From assembly GCF_003015185.1 (NCBI RefSeq), contig NZ_CP027860.1:4206501-4270500 (forward strand): a DNA stretch of 64,000 bases, given 5' to 3'. The notes under the pieces were generated by a model, which saw nothing but the letters and a program-made list of their open reading frames with translations, was not told the origin of the DNA and did no database searches. A program made the translations under genes and the position numbers. This DNA comes from Ahniella affigens (GTDB lineage Bacteria; Pseudomonadota; Gammaproteobacteria; Xanthomonadales; Ahniellaceae). Within the stretch, counting starts at the first letter, position 1. Each line of letters opens with the position of its first letter. Shown here piece by piece: positions 1 to 9,446 of this stretch.

Positions 1-414
1 ATCGTTTCGCGCGCCGAAGATCAACGTCTTGCCTTCTGACGTAAAGACCAGACCAGCAGGTTGGTAGTCGAAGTTCGGATCGGGCACGGCGGGCACGACC
101 TTGCCATCGCCGCTGAAGCTCAAGTCCGCCGTCCCATCGGCGTTAAAACGTGCCAGACCATGCCGGAAACGCCGAATCCCCCCAACCGGCACCGCGACAC
201 GTGCCGCCAACAGCAACTTGCCGTTGCCGAGTCGACGCAGGCCCACGGTGTCATCAAAGGCGTTGGCCATCAGGTTGAAATCGACACTGGCAGTACCGGC
301 GTCCGTGCCGCCGAACGCGGGATCAGGCAATCCCTCCAATAGCTGCGCGCTGGCAGACCCAACAACCAGCGTTGTGGCGAGCAGAACAGTAGCTTTCAAA
401 CATCGAACGACCAT
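1..414 (-). CDS. Secreted delta-60-repeat-like protein (N-terminal part; runs off the window)
   Basis: The gene is read on the minus strand from ATG at 414 and stays open to position 1, so only the first 138 codons are present. The start is supported by GGAG about nine bases upstream. The N-terminus is a classic signal peptide: MVVRCLK, then a hydrophobic stretch, then a VGSASA-Q cleavage site. The mature part contains NADGTADLSFSGDGKV, which resembles the delta-60 repeat found in beta-propeller-like secreted proteins. The product is probably exported, but its function is unknown. The C-terminus, which would show any sorting signal, lies outside the window. Confidence 0.75.
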   Translation of the reverse strand, partial: MVVRCLKATVLLATTLVVGSASAQLLEGLPDPAFGGTDAGTASVDFNLMANAFDDTVGLRRLGNGKLLLAARVAVPVGGIRRFRHGLARFNADGTADLSFSGDGKVVPAVPDPNFDYQPAGLVFTSEGKTLIFGARND

Positions 415-668
415 GAGCGGATTCTCCAGGAGGTGATCCGCAGTACGGATTAATCGAGCCAAAAGGATCACGTGTGCGACCTGGCCAAAAGTCCGGGGCC
501 TGATCGATCACCGCCTGCAAAAGCGCGCCAGGATTAGTGCGATCCAGCAAAACATCCCGAATGACCGATAGGATTCGGTGACCAAGCGTGGGTGGTGAGC
601 GACCACTCGCCATTCGGCGCTACGATGCGGAAGATGGCCCCACACCAACCCATTCGGAATCCGGCACT

Positions 669-1208
669 GTGTTCGTAGTCTTCATCCATGGCCCCGCAGC
701 GGCGGGCAAACACACCATTGCACAGGCGCTAAGCGGTCGCACCGGCTTGCCCCTGTTCCACAATCACTTGGCAGTCGACGCAGCACTGAGTCTGTTCGAG
801 TTCGGTTCGCCCGGGTTCAAGGCCATGCGGGAAGTGATCTGGAAGACGGCCTTCACGGAAGCCGCCGCCGCCGGACGCTCATTCATTTTCACGTTTCATC
901 CCGAGGCCTCGGTCGCGCCGGACCTGATCCAGTCATTGCAGGATTCGATCACGACAACCGGCGGCAGCGTCTGGTACGTGGCGCTGTCTTGCTCAAGGAC
1001 GGCCATTCTGGATCGGATCGGCAACGACAGCCGTCGCAAGTTCGGCAAACTCACTGACGCCAACTTCTATCTGACTCTGGAACAACAAGGTGCCTTTGCG
1101 TTTCCAGACCTGCCATCACCGTGGCTGGAGATTGATACCGAACAAGTCGATCCTGAGACCGCAGCCGCATCCATTGAATCCGCCTTGCGCAACGAGAACA
1201 TGACGTAG
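669..1208 (+). CDS. P-loop ATPase/kinase-like protein
   Basis: This is a protein of about 180 residues whose N-terminus carries a Walker A motif (HGPAAAGKHT) directly after a beta strand (VFVVFI). That arrangement is typical of small AAA/shikimate-kinase-like nucleotide kinases. The motif FHNH follows, and RKFGKLTDANFY near residue 130 resembles a lid segment. The substrate cannot be inferred. The start is uncertain: GTG at 669 puts the P-loop close to the N-terminus, as the fold expects, while an upstream in-frame GTG at 588 would add 27 unconvincing residues. No ATG is available before the P-loop. The gene stands alone and is convergent with the next gene. Confidence 0.65.
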   Translation: MFVVFIHGPAAAGKHTIAQALSGRTGLPLFHNHLAVDAALSLFEFGSPGFKAMREVIWKTAFTEAAAAGRSFIFTFHPEASVAPDLIQSLQDSITTTGGSVWYVALSCSRTAILDRIGNDSRRKFGKLTDANFYLTLEQQGAFAFPDLPSPWLEIDTEQVDPETAAASIESALRNENMT

Positions 1209-1370
1209 TTGCAAGGATCGCGAATCGCCACGGACCATCATATGCGCGAATAGGCGCAACGACTGGCTGATGCGCCTTGAACGGCGCGAGTTGCTTGGCA
1301 TCAGGATCGAATCGGATTGCATCAGCGCGAACACCCGATCAAGCGACGCTCGGCTTGGCCACGAACTGGC

Positions 1371-2429
1371 CTATTGCGAATCGGGGACGCACGTCTTGCC
1401 GATATAGGGACCAAATACGCCGCTGGCGAAATTCCGAGGCGGCTGATTGCGATAGATCTGCGCGTACCGTGCTGCTTCCGCACGTGCAGCGGCGATCTGG
1501 GCGGGACTCATCGTCGCCATCAATCGGCTCGTGGTGTCGTTAATGCCAGCATTGGTGCTGCCGTCAGAGAAGGCTTTGAGCGCCAAGCCGGCGGCCACCG
1601 CGACGATGGGATCGGCCTCAATCTTGAGCGCGCCAGCTACCGTGGCAATTTCCCCGCGCGCATGGGCATGATAAAGCCCGAATAGCGCGGTGGGCTCGCC
1701 TTCATTGGCGGCGCGCGTGAGCATTCCGAGTGCCTCATTGTTGAACGCGGCCATCGTATCTGCGTCAGCCAAAGTCAGTGTCTCGGGGAAAGGCGGTGCC
1801 TGGCCGAATCGCGCCATCGAACGCAAGTCGCCAAGACGTGCCGCCTGCAACATTCGGTCGGCTGATTGCTGCAGATAGCGACTTGGCAGATCTTTGCATA
1901 CGGGCTCGGCACGCGTCTGCCATTGGCCGATCTCCTGCAATAGTTTGATGACTTGCTTTTCCTGCCGAGATCCCGGCGGCGCCTTTGCAGCCGCTTCTTC
2001 GAACATGGCTACACCGCTATCCAGGTTGTGACCGACAAATTGACACAGATCAAGATCCCAAGCCAATCGGCAGGCGGCACTTCGATTTCCAGCGTCGGCT
2101 TGCTGGATCAGCTCATCAATCTTGTCTTTCAGTGGGGTGTTAGCCGGCAGGTCCGATGCGGACCATGCTTTTTCGGTTGGCACTGAAGGCGCCGCGGAAT
2201 TTGGCGCAGTGATCGCCGATTGCTGGTCATCGAGACCGGGATGGTCGATGACGTCGTGTTGGGTGACGTCATCTTGAATCGCCACCTGAGCACTCGCCGA
2301 AACCTGGGTCGGATCAGCCTCGGCATTGGGTTGCAAACGGTCCGTCGGCGCGATTGGTATCAGCCCGATGATGAGCAAAACCAGGGCGATTGCGACAGCG
2401 CCGATCAATATCCAGTGAGTTCGATTCAT
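1371..2429 (-). CDS. Membrane-anchored protein of unknown function (Sel1-like helical character)
   Basis: A 352-residue protein starting at ATG 2429. It has one N-terminal membrane anchor (WILIGAVAIALVLLIIGLI), a Pro/Ala/Gln-rich linker to about residue 85, then an alpha-helical, Ala-rich region. The segments GNRSAACRLAWDL, ARLGDLRSMARFG and ANEGEPTALFGLYHAHARG resemble degenerate Sel1/TPR-type helical pairs. The C-terminal tail carries a Cys (GKTCVPDSQ). The bulk is probably periplasmic. I recognise no enzyme motif. It is monocistronic and divergent from the VOC gene. Confidence 0.7.
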   Translation of the reverse strand: MNRTHWILIGAVAIALVLLIIGLIPIAPTDRLQPNAEADPTQVSASAQVAIQDDVTQHDVIDHPGLDDQQSAITAPNSAAPSVPTEKAWSASDLPANTPLKDKIDELIQQADAGNRSAACRLAWDLDLCQFVGHNLDSGVAMFEEAAAKAPPGSRQEKQVIKLLQEIGQWQTRAEPVCKDLPSRYLQQSADRMLQAARLGDLRSMARFGQAPPFPETLTLADADTMAAFNNEALGMLTRAANEGEPTALFGLYHAHARGEIATVAGALKIEADPIVAVAAGLALKAFSDGSTNAGINDTTSRLMATMSPAQIAAARAEAARYAQIYRNQPPRNFASGVFGPYIGKTCVPDSQ

Positions 2430-2559
2430 GAGGTCTATTCGGTACCTTGGCCCAAGTCACGCAAGCGTCGTGACAACGCCGCATGATAGCTGGAAACGAG
2501 TTCGCGCCTGATATGCTTTGCCCCGCCAAACTGTGGCATCGCGCCGACTGGAGGACCCC

Positions 2560-2937
2560 ATGGCGATCACCAGTTTCGAAATCATTTCAGTTCCGGTCAG
2601 CGATCAGCAGCGCGCCAAACGCTTCTACACCGATGTCCTTGGTTTTGAATTGATCCGTGAATCACCCATGGGCCCTGGTATGAGTTGGATTCAGCTCGCT
2701 CCGCCGGGCCAGAACGTCACCATTGCATTGGTGACCTGGTTTGACACCATGAAGCCAGGCGGACTGCAGGGAGTCATGGTCAACACCCCCGATATCGACG
2801 CCGAGTATCAAAGCCTGCAAGGTCGCGGCCTCGAACTCAGCGAGATCAAGACCGAGCCCTGGGGCCGCTTTGCCATGTTCAAAGATCCGGACGGTAACGG
2901 CTGGATCTTGCGCGAGCCACCAGATGGCAGCGGTTAG
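2560..2937 (+). CDS. VOC-family (glyoxalase/bleomycin-resistance fold) protein
   Basis: A 125-residue single-domain protein of the vicinal oxygen chelate fold. It begins MAITSFEIISVPVSDQQRAKRFYTD, the usual first strand-helix, and ends with the family signature FAMFKDPDGNGWILRE. The start at ATG 2560 is supported by GGAGG at 2550-2554. The metal-ligand pattern is partial: no His is seen in the first strand where glyoxalase I has one, so the activity (lyase, dioxygenase or antibiotic binding) cannot be assigned. The next small gene starts inside or just after its 3' end, suggesting co-transcription. Confidence 0.85.
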   Translation: MAITSFEIISVPVSDQQRAKRFYTDVLGFELIRESPMGPGMSWIQLAPPGQNVTIALVTWFDTMKPGGLQGVMVNTPDIDAEYQSLQGRGLELSEIKTEPWGRFAMFKDPDGNGWILREPPDGSG

Positions 2938-3265
2938 CCCGCTGATGTTGCCCACGCCGGTTTTGGTGGATGCCGCCAATCATCATTTGTGCCTGGAGTT
3001 TGGTGATTGGCCTGATCCTTTCTGGGACCAGGTCGTCGGTCAGTTGGAATCCGAATTTGGCATGCAGCGCGAAGGCATGGCGGTCGAGGGTCCGGGCGAG
3101 CGCATTGAGCCGAGCTTCGTCGGCCAGGGTGTCCGACTGTTGTCTGGATGGGATTGCCATTCTGGACGCTATCTTCTGGCGGAATCCGACGCGGGAGATG
3201 CACTCCTTCGGGACGTGTATCGGAAGGCCTCTGAATCTAAAATCTTTGAGATCAACCCGTGTTGA
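2924..3265 (+). CDS. Small soluble protein of unknown function
   Basis: A protein of about 113 residues from ATG 2924, overlapping the VOC gene by 14 bases. ATG 2945 would give 106 residues, and neither start has a strong ribosome-binding site. It is acidic, with features such as NHHLCLEFGDWPDPFW, and ends SKIFEINPC. There is no signal peptide or membrane segment. Its stop overlaps the GTG start of the downstream membrane protein, so the two are probably translationally coupled. The family is not recognised. Confidence 0.55.
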   Translation: MAAVSPLMLPTPVLVDAANHHLCLEFGDWPDPFWDQVVGQLESEFGMQREGMAVEGPGERIEPSFVGQGVRLLSGWDCHSGRYLLAESDAGDALLRDVYRKASESKIFEINPC

Positions 3266-3675
3266 AAGTCGTGATTGCATTTTTCGTGGGCTGTTTCTTG
3301 GTCTCGATGGGTATCGGCACCGTCGATGCTTATGTCAAGGGCCCAGCCAATCCCAATTTCCAACACGTAGCGGCCGACCTGTTTGAGCTCGTGCTCTATG
3401 CGTCGTTGATCCTGTCGCTGCTTGGCTCTGGCATCGTCGCCGCCGCCTGTTTGATTCGCCGGAACCACGTGCAGTATGGCCCGCGTGCATGGCTGATCGG
3501 CTTGGCTTGGGGCGTGACCTATGCGCTGGTCATCTGGCTGATCGGCCCCACGTCCAACTGGACCAAGCCGGTGTCCGACCTCATCATCATTCTGACTTGG
3601 TCGCATATTCTGGTGACACCCACCATGATCGTGAGCCGGTTGGGCCTTCGAAAACGCCCTGAGGCGCTGATTTAG
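3259..3675 (+). CDS. Small integral membrane protein of unknown function
   Basis: A 138-residue protein with four predicted membrane segments: VVIAFFVGCFLVSMGIG, LVLYASLILSLLGSGIVAAACLI, WLIGLAWGVTYALVIWLIG and LIIILTWSHILVTPTMIV. It begins with GTG at 3259, overlapping the stop of the preceding gene by seven bases (GTGTTGA), a typical coupling arrangement. The product should lie in the inner membrane. No transporter signature is visible. It may act with the upstream soluble partner. Confidence 0.7.
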   Translation: MLKVVIAFFVGCFLVSMGIGTVDAYVKGPANPNFQHVAADLFELVLYASLILSLLGSGIVAAACLIRRNHVQYGPRAWLIGLAWGVTYALVIWLIGPTSNWTKPVSDLIIILTWSHILVTPTMIVSRLGLRKRPEALI

Positions 3676-4134
3676 TGGCGCGTAGGTTGACTATCGCGGC
3701 TCACTGACGATCGACGGCGAACGATTCAGACCAGAAAGTGCCTGCCCCTGTTGGCCCCAGGTGATTGCATCCATTCGCCGCGAATCGTCGTAACAGAAGG
3801 ACGATACGGGACCATGACCATGCAGTCAGCTGACGCCGAAAGCGCACGCGCCACCATACGACCACCTTGGCTCGTCGATGGCGCTGCGCTGATCACACAC
3901 ACGATGCCCCATGACGCTTCCTCGCCTAGTGATTCGAGCGTAGTGACCGTTCTCATCGCAAGTAACCCCCTCCCCGGCCCTCCCCCGCGATCGCGGGGTA
4001 GGGAGTCATCCGTATGCAGCGCGGGTGGGAGCGGGCTGCTTGACACATCGTTTCGGCGTCTGAAGCGCGCTGCATTTCCAACGTTTGAATGCGCCCATCT
4101 GCGCTTAAGGGGCGCGACCAAAGCGCTCATCGCA
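3676..4134. other. Gene-poor spacer with a palindromic element
   Basis: About 460 bases without a convincing gene. A minus-strand reading frame crosses it but overlaps the signal-peptide region of the next gene and has no recognisable domain. The clearest content is the GC-rich palindrome at 3966-4006. The sequence may hold the promoter of the cysteine-rich protein gene or decayed coding sequence. Confidence 0.4.
3966..4006. repeat. GC-rich palindromic intergenic element
   Basis: The core is a perfect 16-base palindrome (CCCCGCGATCGCGGGG, 3983-3998). It is flanked by CCCTCCCCGGCCCTC on the left and TAGGGAG on the right, which extend the dyad imperfectly. It resembles the short repetitive palindromes scattered between genes in many proteobacteria. 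No open reading frame or transposase is linked to it. Confidence 0.6.
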
Positions 4135-4962
4135 ATGGTTTGTGCGCTGGCCACAACCATCGCAGTCGCACAGAGCGAACCTTCGGAAAACGCCAGACCA
4201 AAGGCGTCCGCGGTATGCGAACTACTGGTCGGTACCATCCAGGCAAAACGCACCTCATGTTGTGATCAGGCCGGGGCTGCCGATCTACTTGATCTTTGCA
4301 ACGCCACACTCAAGCCGATCAAGCGCCAACTGCGATTGGACTCGGCGGCCTGGCAGCGGTGTGCCAGCGATCTCAGCGCATTCACCAAAGACTGCGCATT
4401 CGTGCAGCAACAACTCCCGCCCCTGCCGGTCAGCTGTCGTGGCATCGTTGAAGGCACTCTGAGGGAAGGCGCGCAATGCGATAGCAGCCTCAGCTGTCAG
4501 GACGGGCTCTATTGCCTCGGCTTGTCGGTGGGCAAATCCGGCGTCTGCAGCAAGCCCGTTGCGATTGGCGCCCGCTGCGAATCGGCACACGACAATCTGG
4601 CTGGCATTCTCGGGTTGAACGAGTTGCCGGAACATCGATCGTGCCAAGGCCGATGCGAGCGCGGATTCTGCCTGGCGGCCGCCAACGAAGGCGGCTCCTG
4701 TCAACACAGCGGGCAGTGTCGGGAATCGCTGCAATGCGTCTCCGGATCGTGCCAAGTTGCTGAGCCCGCCGCCCCAGGCGCAACGTGTGATGCCAGCCAT
4801 TTCTGTGAATTTGGCAGCACCTGCCGGGACGGTCGCTGTCAGTTCCGCAAACCGGGCGGGGCCAGTTGCCGGATTGGCTTTGAATGCGCGTCCTTCGCCT
4901 GCGAGAAGTCAGAAGGCGCCGAACTCGGGGTTTGCGCGGCGGTTTGCCCCGGAGCGGGCTGA
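4135..4962 (+). CDS. Secreted cysteine-rich protein with Dickkopf-like C-rich repeats
   Basis: A 275-residue protein with a hydrophobic N-terminus ending AVAQS, read as a signal peptide, and 28 cysteines in the predicted mature part. From about residue 100 the cysteines fall in repeated modules of the type GxxC-xxxxxC-xxGLxC-xxGxC (AQCDSSLSCQDGLYC, GGSCQHSGQCRESLQC, ATCDASHFCEFGSTC). These resemble Dickkopf/EGF-like disulfide modules known in eukaryotes and in myxobacterial secreted proteins. The start is uncertain: ATG 4135 gives a signal peptide without the usual basic n-region, and the AAGGGG at about 4107-4112 lies too far upstream. A non-ATG start a few codons earlier (adding KALIA) is possible. 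Likely extracellular and disulfide-bonded; role unknown. Confidence 0.7.
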   Translation: MVCALATTIAVAQSEPSENARPKASAVCELLVGTIQAKRTSCCDQAGAADLLDLCNATLKPIKRQLRLDSAAWQRCASDLSAFTKDCAFVQQQLPPLPVSCRGIVEGTLREGAQCDSSLSCQDGLYCLGLSVGKSGVCSKPVAIGARCESAHDNLAGILGLNELPEHRSCQGRCERGFCLAAANEGGSCQHSGQCRESLQCVSGSCQVAEPAAPGATCDASHFCEFGSTCRDGRCQFRKPGGASCRIGFECASFACEKSEGAELGVCAAVCPGAG

Positions 4963-5084
4963 ACCCGACCAACCGGTCGCCAAGCGGGCCCAAATCGCTG
5001 ATTTGCAAAGAATCTGACGAAACACCGGAGCCAAGGCGCCTGAGCCCCCGCTCCAGGCCCTGGCGGCTATACTCGCGGGTTCTT

Positions 5085-6041
5085 ATGACCCAGGTATTCC
5101 GCGATGCTTTGGGGCCTTGCCTGTTTCCTAACGGCTCGGTCCTTTCAATCGGCGCCTTTGACGGCGTCCACCTCGGCCATGCCGCGCTGATCGCGTGCTT
5201 GGTCGAAACTGCCCGTGCCCGCCGCTTGCCGCCCGTCCTGCTCAGCTTCGAGCCGTTGCCACGCGCCTACTTTCAGAAGGCCACGCCCTTGGTGCGGCTC
5301 TGTTCGCCACGTGAAAAGATCGAGCGCGCCGCCGAACTCGGTGTCGATGCGGTCGGCCTGTTGCGCTTCAACAAGGCGCTTGCCGACATGCCGGCCGAGC
5401 GCTTTATCGAAGACGTCCTGATCGCCCGCCTGAACGCACGGGAAATCTGGATCGGCCCCGACTTCCGTTTCGGCCATGGCCGGCGCGGCGATGTCGGCAT
5501 GCTGGAGCGCTTCGCAGGTACCCATGGCTACACCGTCAAGGTGTTGCCAGTCTGCGAGATCAACCAAGAGCGGGTGAGCAGCACACGTATCCGCTCGGCC
5601 TTGCTGGCCTCACGTTTTGAGGAAGCCGAAACCCTGCTTGGCCGACCGTACTCGATCAGCGGGCGCGTCATCCGCGGTCAACAGCTTGGTCGCACGCTCG
5701 GCTATCCCACGGCGAATTTGTCGCTGCATGGTCGCGTGCCGCCCGTGCATGGCATCTACGCGGTGCGCGTGACCGGTGCCGGCATGCGGGATTACCCATC
5801 GGTTGCCAGTATCGGCAATCGCCCCACCGTCAACGGCAAGGAACTTCTGCTCGAAGTTCATTTGTTCGATTTCAACGGTGACTTGTATGGTCAGCGCCTG
5901 ACGGTGGATTTTGTCGCCAAGATTCGCGATGAAGTCCGCTTCGCCAGCCTCGATGATCTGGTCGAGCGCATGCATATTGATGCCCGGGACGCGCGGGCAC
6001 TTCTTCAGTCCCATCCGGTTCGCAACCGGCCATCACTCTGA
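5085..6041 (+). CDS. ribF: Bifunctional riboflavin kinase / FAD synthetase
   Basis: A 318-residue protein making FMN and then FAD from riboflavin. The N-terminal nucleotidyltransferase domain carries [10 protein letters not shown] (near residue 24), [11 protein letters not shown] and the VSSTRIR motif. The C-terminal flavokinase domain carries [20 protein letters not shown] and ends with the expected [13 protein letters not shown]. Length is normal for the family. ATG 5085 directly precedes the conserved N-terminus. It leads the co-directional block ribF-ileS-lspA-ispH, 11 bases before ileS. Confidence 0.96.
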   Translation: MTQVFRDALGPCLFPNGSVLSIGAFDGVHLGHAALIACLVETARARRLPPVLLSFEPLPRAYFQKATPLVRLCSPREKIERAAELGVDAVGLLRFNKALADMPAERFIEDVLIARLNAREIWIGPDFRFGHGRRGDVGMLERFAGTHGYTVKVLPVCEINQERVSSTRIRSALLASRFEEAETLLGRPYSISGRVIRGQQLGRTLGYPTANLSLHGRVPPVHGIYAVRVTGAGMRDYPSVASIGNRPTVNGKELLLEVHLFDFNGDLYGQRLTVDFVAKIRDEVRFASLDDLVERMHIDARDARALLQSHPVRNRPSL

Positions 6042-6052
6042 AAGGTCTTCCC

Positions 6053-8929
6053 GTGAGCACCGATTACAAAAGCACCGTGCATCTGCCCAAAACCGAGTTC
6101 CCGATGAAGGGCGACCTGCCCATTCGTGAACCGAAGATTTTGGCACGCTGGGAAGACAGCAAGTTGCGGGAACGCCTGGACGCGGCCCATGCCGGCCGAC
6201 CGACGTATTTGCTGCACGATGGCCCGCCTTATGCCAACGGCCAGATCCATGTGGGCCACGCGGTTAACAAGACGCTGAAGGATGTGGTCGTCAAGTCAAA
6301 GCAACTCGCCGGGTTCCGCTCGCCGTATGTGCCGGGCTGGGATTGCCACGGCCTGCCGATTGAACTCAAGGTCGAAAAGGATGTTGGCAAGGTCGGCCAT
6401 AAGGTCGATGCGCGCACCTTTCGGCAAAAGTGTCGCGACTATGCACTATCGCAAATCAGCGCGCAGCGGGTGGACTTCAAGCGCCTTGGCATCATCGGCG
6501 ATTGGGAAAATCCTTATCGCACGATGGACTATCGCTTCGAGGCCGACATTCTTCGTTCGCTCGCGAAGATCGTGGCCAACGGCCATTTGAGCCGCGGCGC
6601 GAAGCCGGTGCATTGGTGCTTTGACTGCGGCTCGGCGCTTGCAGAAGCCGAGATCGAATATCACGACAAGAACTCGCCGATGGTCGACGTGGCATACGTC
6701 GCCCAAACGCCTGAAGAGATCGCACGCGAATTCGGTGTTGATAGCGCAGGCGCGTCGATCGCAATTCCGATCTGGACGACCACGCCATGGACGCTGCCGG
6801 CAAGCCTCGCGGTGACGCTTGGCCCGGAGCTCGACTATGTGCTGGTCGAAGGCCCACTGCGTGATGGCCAGCGCCAACTTCTGGTGCTCGCCGAAGCACT
6901 CGCAGCCGAGTGCGGCAAGCGCTACGGCATGATCGAAATGACCATCTTGGGCCACGCCAAAGGCGCGTCGCTCGAGCACCAAAAGCTCAAGCATCCCTAT
7001 CTCGATCGGATTGTGCCAGTCATCCTCGGCAATCACGTCACCACCGATGCCGGTACGGGCGCTGTGCATACCGCGCCTGGCCACGGTGTTGAAGACTTTC
7101 AAGTGGGGCAGAAATACGGCTTGGAAGTGCTGAATCCGGTCGGTGGCAATGGCGTGTTTGTTGCTGGCACACCGGAAGTAGAAGGCCAGTTTGTTTGGAA
7201 GGCCAACGACTTCATCATCAATTTGCTTAGAGAGCGAGGCGCGTTGCTCGCCAGTGGCACGCTGCATCATAGCTACCCGCACTGCTGGCGGCACAGCACG
7301 CCCGTGGCGTTCCGCGCCACGGCCCAGTGGTTCATCAGCATGGAGCAAGCCGGGCTTCGGCAAAAGGCGCTCGACGCGATCAAGCAAGTACGCTGGCAGC
7401 CGGCTTGGGGCGAGGAGCGCATCAGCAGCATGATCGCGAATCGCCCGGACTGGTGCATTTCGCGCCAGCGCACCTGGGGCGTACCGATCGCGTTGTTCGT
7501 GCATCAAGTCACGGGTGAGCCGCATCCGAACTCGGTCGCGCTGATGGAACAAGTCGCAACGCGAATTGAGCGCGAAGGCGTGGATGCCTGGTACGAACTC
7601 GATGCCAAGGAATTGCTGGGCGAGGAAGCCGCTGTCTACGACAAGGTCACCGACATTCTCGATGTCTGGTTCGACTCCGGCGTCACGCACGCGTGCGTGC
7701 TCGACGCGCGTGACGAGCTCAAAGGTCCGCGTCAGGTCATGTACCTCGAAGGCTCGGATCAGCATCGCGGCTGGTTCCATTCCTCGCTGCTGACCTCGGT
7801 CGCGATGCATGGCAAGGCGCCCTATGACGAAGTGATCACGCATGGTTTTACGGTCGATCAATCCGGCCGCAAGATGTCGAAGTCGCTCGGCAACATCATC
7901 GAGCCGCAAAAAGTCATCAGCAACATGGGCGCCGATGTATTGCGCCTGTGGACCGTGTCGACCGACTACGCAAACGAAATGGCGGTGTCGGACGAAATCC
8001 TGAAGCGCGTCGGCGACACGTATCGACGTCTGCGCAACACCGCCCGCTTCCTGCTTGGCAATCTGCATGGCTTCGATCCCGTGCGCGATGCCGTCTCGGC
8101 CGACCAGATGTTGCTGCTGGATCGCGCGGCACTCGCACAAGCGAAGCGGGTGATGGACCTTGCGCGCCGCGTCTACGGCCCGGAGGCTGATGGCTACGGC
8201 ACGGCAGGTCCGGACACCTACAATTACGCCGCGTTGGTACAGGAATTGATGCGCTTCTGCACGGTTGACCTGGGCGCTGGTTATCTGGATCAAACCAAGG
8301 ACCGCCTGTATACGATGCCCGAAACGAGCCTCGGCCGGCGGTCTGCGCAAACGGCGATGTATGCGGCACTCGAAGTACTCGTGCGTGCATTGGCGCCGCT
8401 GACCACCTTTACGGCCGAAGAGATCTGGGCGCATATGCCCGCGCGTCAGCACGATTCCGTCTACTTCGCCACCTGGAAGGACATTGAGGCACTGTTCGCC
8501 AACGCGACGCTGAACGATGCCGATCAGGCGCTGCTGGATGACCTGAACCAGATTCGCCAAGTCGTGCTGAAGCGCATCGAGGAATTGCGCAGCAGCGCTG
8601 GCATGGGTGGTTCGCTCGAAGCCACCGTTGACCTCTATGTTGCGCCGGCGCAGCGCGATCGACTCGCTGCCGCATCGACCGAGCTTCGCTTCTACCTCAT
8701 CACGTCCGGATGTGATTTGCATGAGCTGGATGCCGCGCCCGCCGATGCGCTGACCATTCGCCTCCACGAGTCTGAGGCCAAGGCGGTCGTCCGCGCTGCC
8801 AGCGGGCACAAGTGCGTGCGCTGCTGGCATCACCGCGAGGACGTCGGCACGCACGCTGACCATCCAGAACTCTGTGGCCGCTGCATCGACAACGTTGCCG
8901 GAAGTGGAGAAGCGCGTGCCTGGTTCTGA
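6053..8929 (+). CDS. ileS: Isoleucyl-tRNA synthetase
   Basis: A 958-residue class I aminoacyl-tRNA synthetase charging tRNA-Ile. The HIGH signature appears as [12 protein letters not shown] near residue 60. The editing (CP1) domain includes [10 protein letters not shown], and the KMSKS loop ([10 protein letters not shown]) is near residue 607. The C-terminal zinc site is CVRCW...CGRC near residues 920-945, as in the E. coli-type enzyme. The start is GTG 6053. The 3' end overlaps lspA by 14 bases, so the two are probably translationally coupled. Confidence 0.98.
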   Translation: MSTDYKSTVHLPKTEFPMKGDLPIREPKILARWEDSKLRERLDAAHAGRPTYLLHDGPPYANGQIHVGHAVNKTLKDVVVKSKQLAGFRSPYVPGWDCHGLPIELKVEKDVGKVGHKVDARTFRQKCRDYALSQISAQRVDFKRLGIIGDWENPYRTMDYRFEADILRSLAKIVANGHLSRGAKPVHWCFDCGSALAEAEIEYHDKNSPMVDVAYVAQTPEEIAREFGVDSAGASIAIPIWTTTPWTLPASLAVTLGPELDYVLVEGPLRDGQRQLLVLAEALAAECGKRYGMIEMTILGHAKGASLEHQKLKHPYLDRIVPVILGNHVTTDAGTGAVHTAPGHGVEDFQVGQKYGLEVLNPVGGNGVFVAGTPEVEGQFVWKANDFIINLLRERGALLASGTLHHSYPHCWRHSTPVAFRATAQWFISMEQAGLRQKALDAIKQVRWQPAWGEERISSMIANRPDWCISRQRTWGVPIALFVHQVTGEPHPNSVALMEQVATRIEREGVDAWYELDAKELLGEEAAVYDKVTDILDVWFDSGVTHACVLDARDELKGPRQVMYLEGSDQHRGWFHSSLLTSVAMHGKAPYDEVITHGFTVDQSGRKMSKSLGNIIEPQKVISNMGADVLRLWTVSTDYANEMAVSDEILKRVGDTYRRLRNTARFLLGNLHGFDPVRDAVSADQMLLLDRAALAQAKRVMDLARRVYGPEADGYGTAGPDTYNYAALVQELMRFCTVDLGAGYLDQTKDRLYTMPETSLGRRSAQTAMYAALEVLVRALAPLTTFTAEEIWAHMPARQHDSVYFATWKDIEALFANATLNDADQALLDDLNQIRQVVLKRIEELRSSAGMGGSLEATVDLYVAPAQRDRLAAASTELRFYLITSGCDLHELDAAPADALTIRLHESEAKAVVRAASGHKCVRCWHHREDVGTHADHPELCGRCIDNVAGSGEARAWF

Positions 8930-9425
8930 CCGACTCGGCGTGCAAGCCTGGCGCTACCTGCTGATCTCGATCCTCGTCATCGGCGTCGATCAGTGGAGCA
9001 AATGGCTCGCCGAGCACCATTTGAGTTTTGGCGAGCGCATCAACGTGATGCCAGGCTTTGACTGGACGCTCGCCTACAACACCGGCGTTGCGTTCAGCAT
9101 GTTTGCCGATGGCGAAGCGTGGCAACGCTACGGGCTGGCCGGATTCGCTATTCTGGTGTCCGGCGTGTTTATCTGGATGCTTGCCGGTCTGCAACGCGCG
9201 GAGCGAATCGCGGCGATCGCCTATGCCTTGATCATCGGCGGCGCGCTCGGCAACGTGATCGACCGCATCCGCCACGGCCATGTGGTCGACTTTGTGCTCT
9301 GGTACGTCCGCGACTACTACTGGCCGGCATTCAATGTTGCCGACTCCTGTATTGTGGTCGGTGCCGGCCTCCTGCTGTTGTTTGGCTGGCGGCACAAAGA
9401 ACCCTCAGCGCCCGCCAAGGTCTGA
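8916..9425 (+). CDS. lspA: Prolipoprotein signal peptidase (signal peptidase II)
   Basis: A 169-residue inner-membrane aspartyl protease that cleaves lipoprotein signal peptides. Both catalytic Asp motifs are visible: [15 protein letters not shown] and FNVADSCI. Four membrane segments are apparent. The start is taken as GTG 8916, inside the end of ileS, because GTGGAGA at 8904-8910 gives a well-spaced ribosome-binding site. An upstream in-frame start at 8874 lacks one. It sits 21 bases before ispH. Confidence 0.96.
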   Translation: MPGSDRLGVQAWRYLLISILVIGVDQWSKWLAEHHLSFGERINVMPGFDWTLAYNTGVAFSMFADGEAWQRYGLAGFAILVSGVFIWMLAGLQRAERIAAIAYALIIGGALGNVIDRIRHGHVVDFVLWYVRDYYWPAFNVADSCIVVGAGLLLLFGWRHKEPSAPAKV

Positions 9426-9446
9426 TCCCGAAACAAGGACACTGCC

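Noticed and set aside
3726-4253. Minus-strand frame of 175 codons across the 3.7-4.1 kb spacer
   Set aside because: It overlaps the signal-peptide region of the Cys-rich protein gene, runs through a palindromic repeat and shows no family features. Decayed coding sequence cannot be excluded.
6446-8863. An 805-codon open frame antisense to ileS
   Set aside because: It is the complement of a certain, fully conserved gene. High GC bias lengthens antisense frames, and no domain is recognisable.
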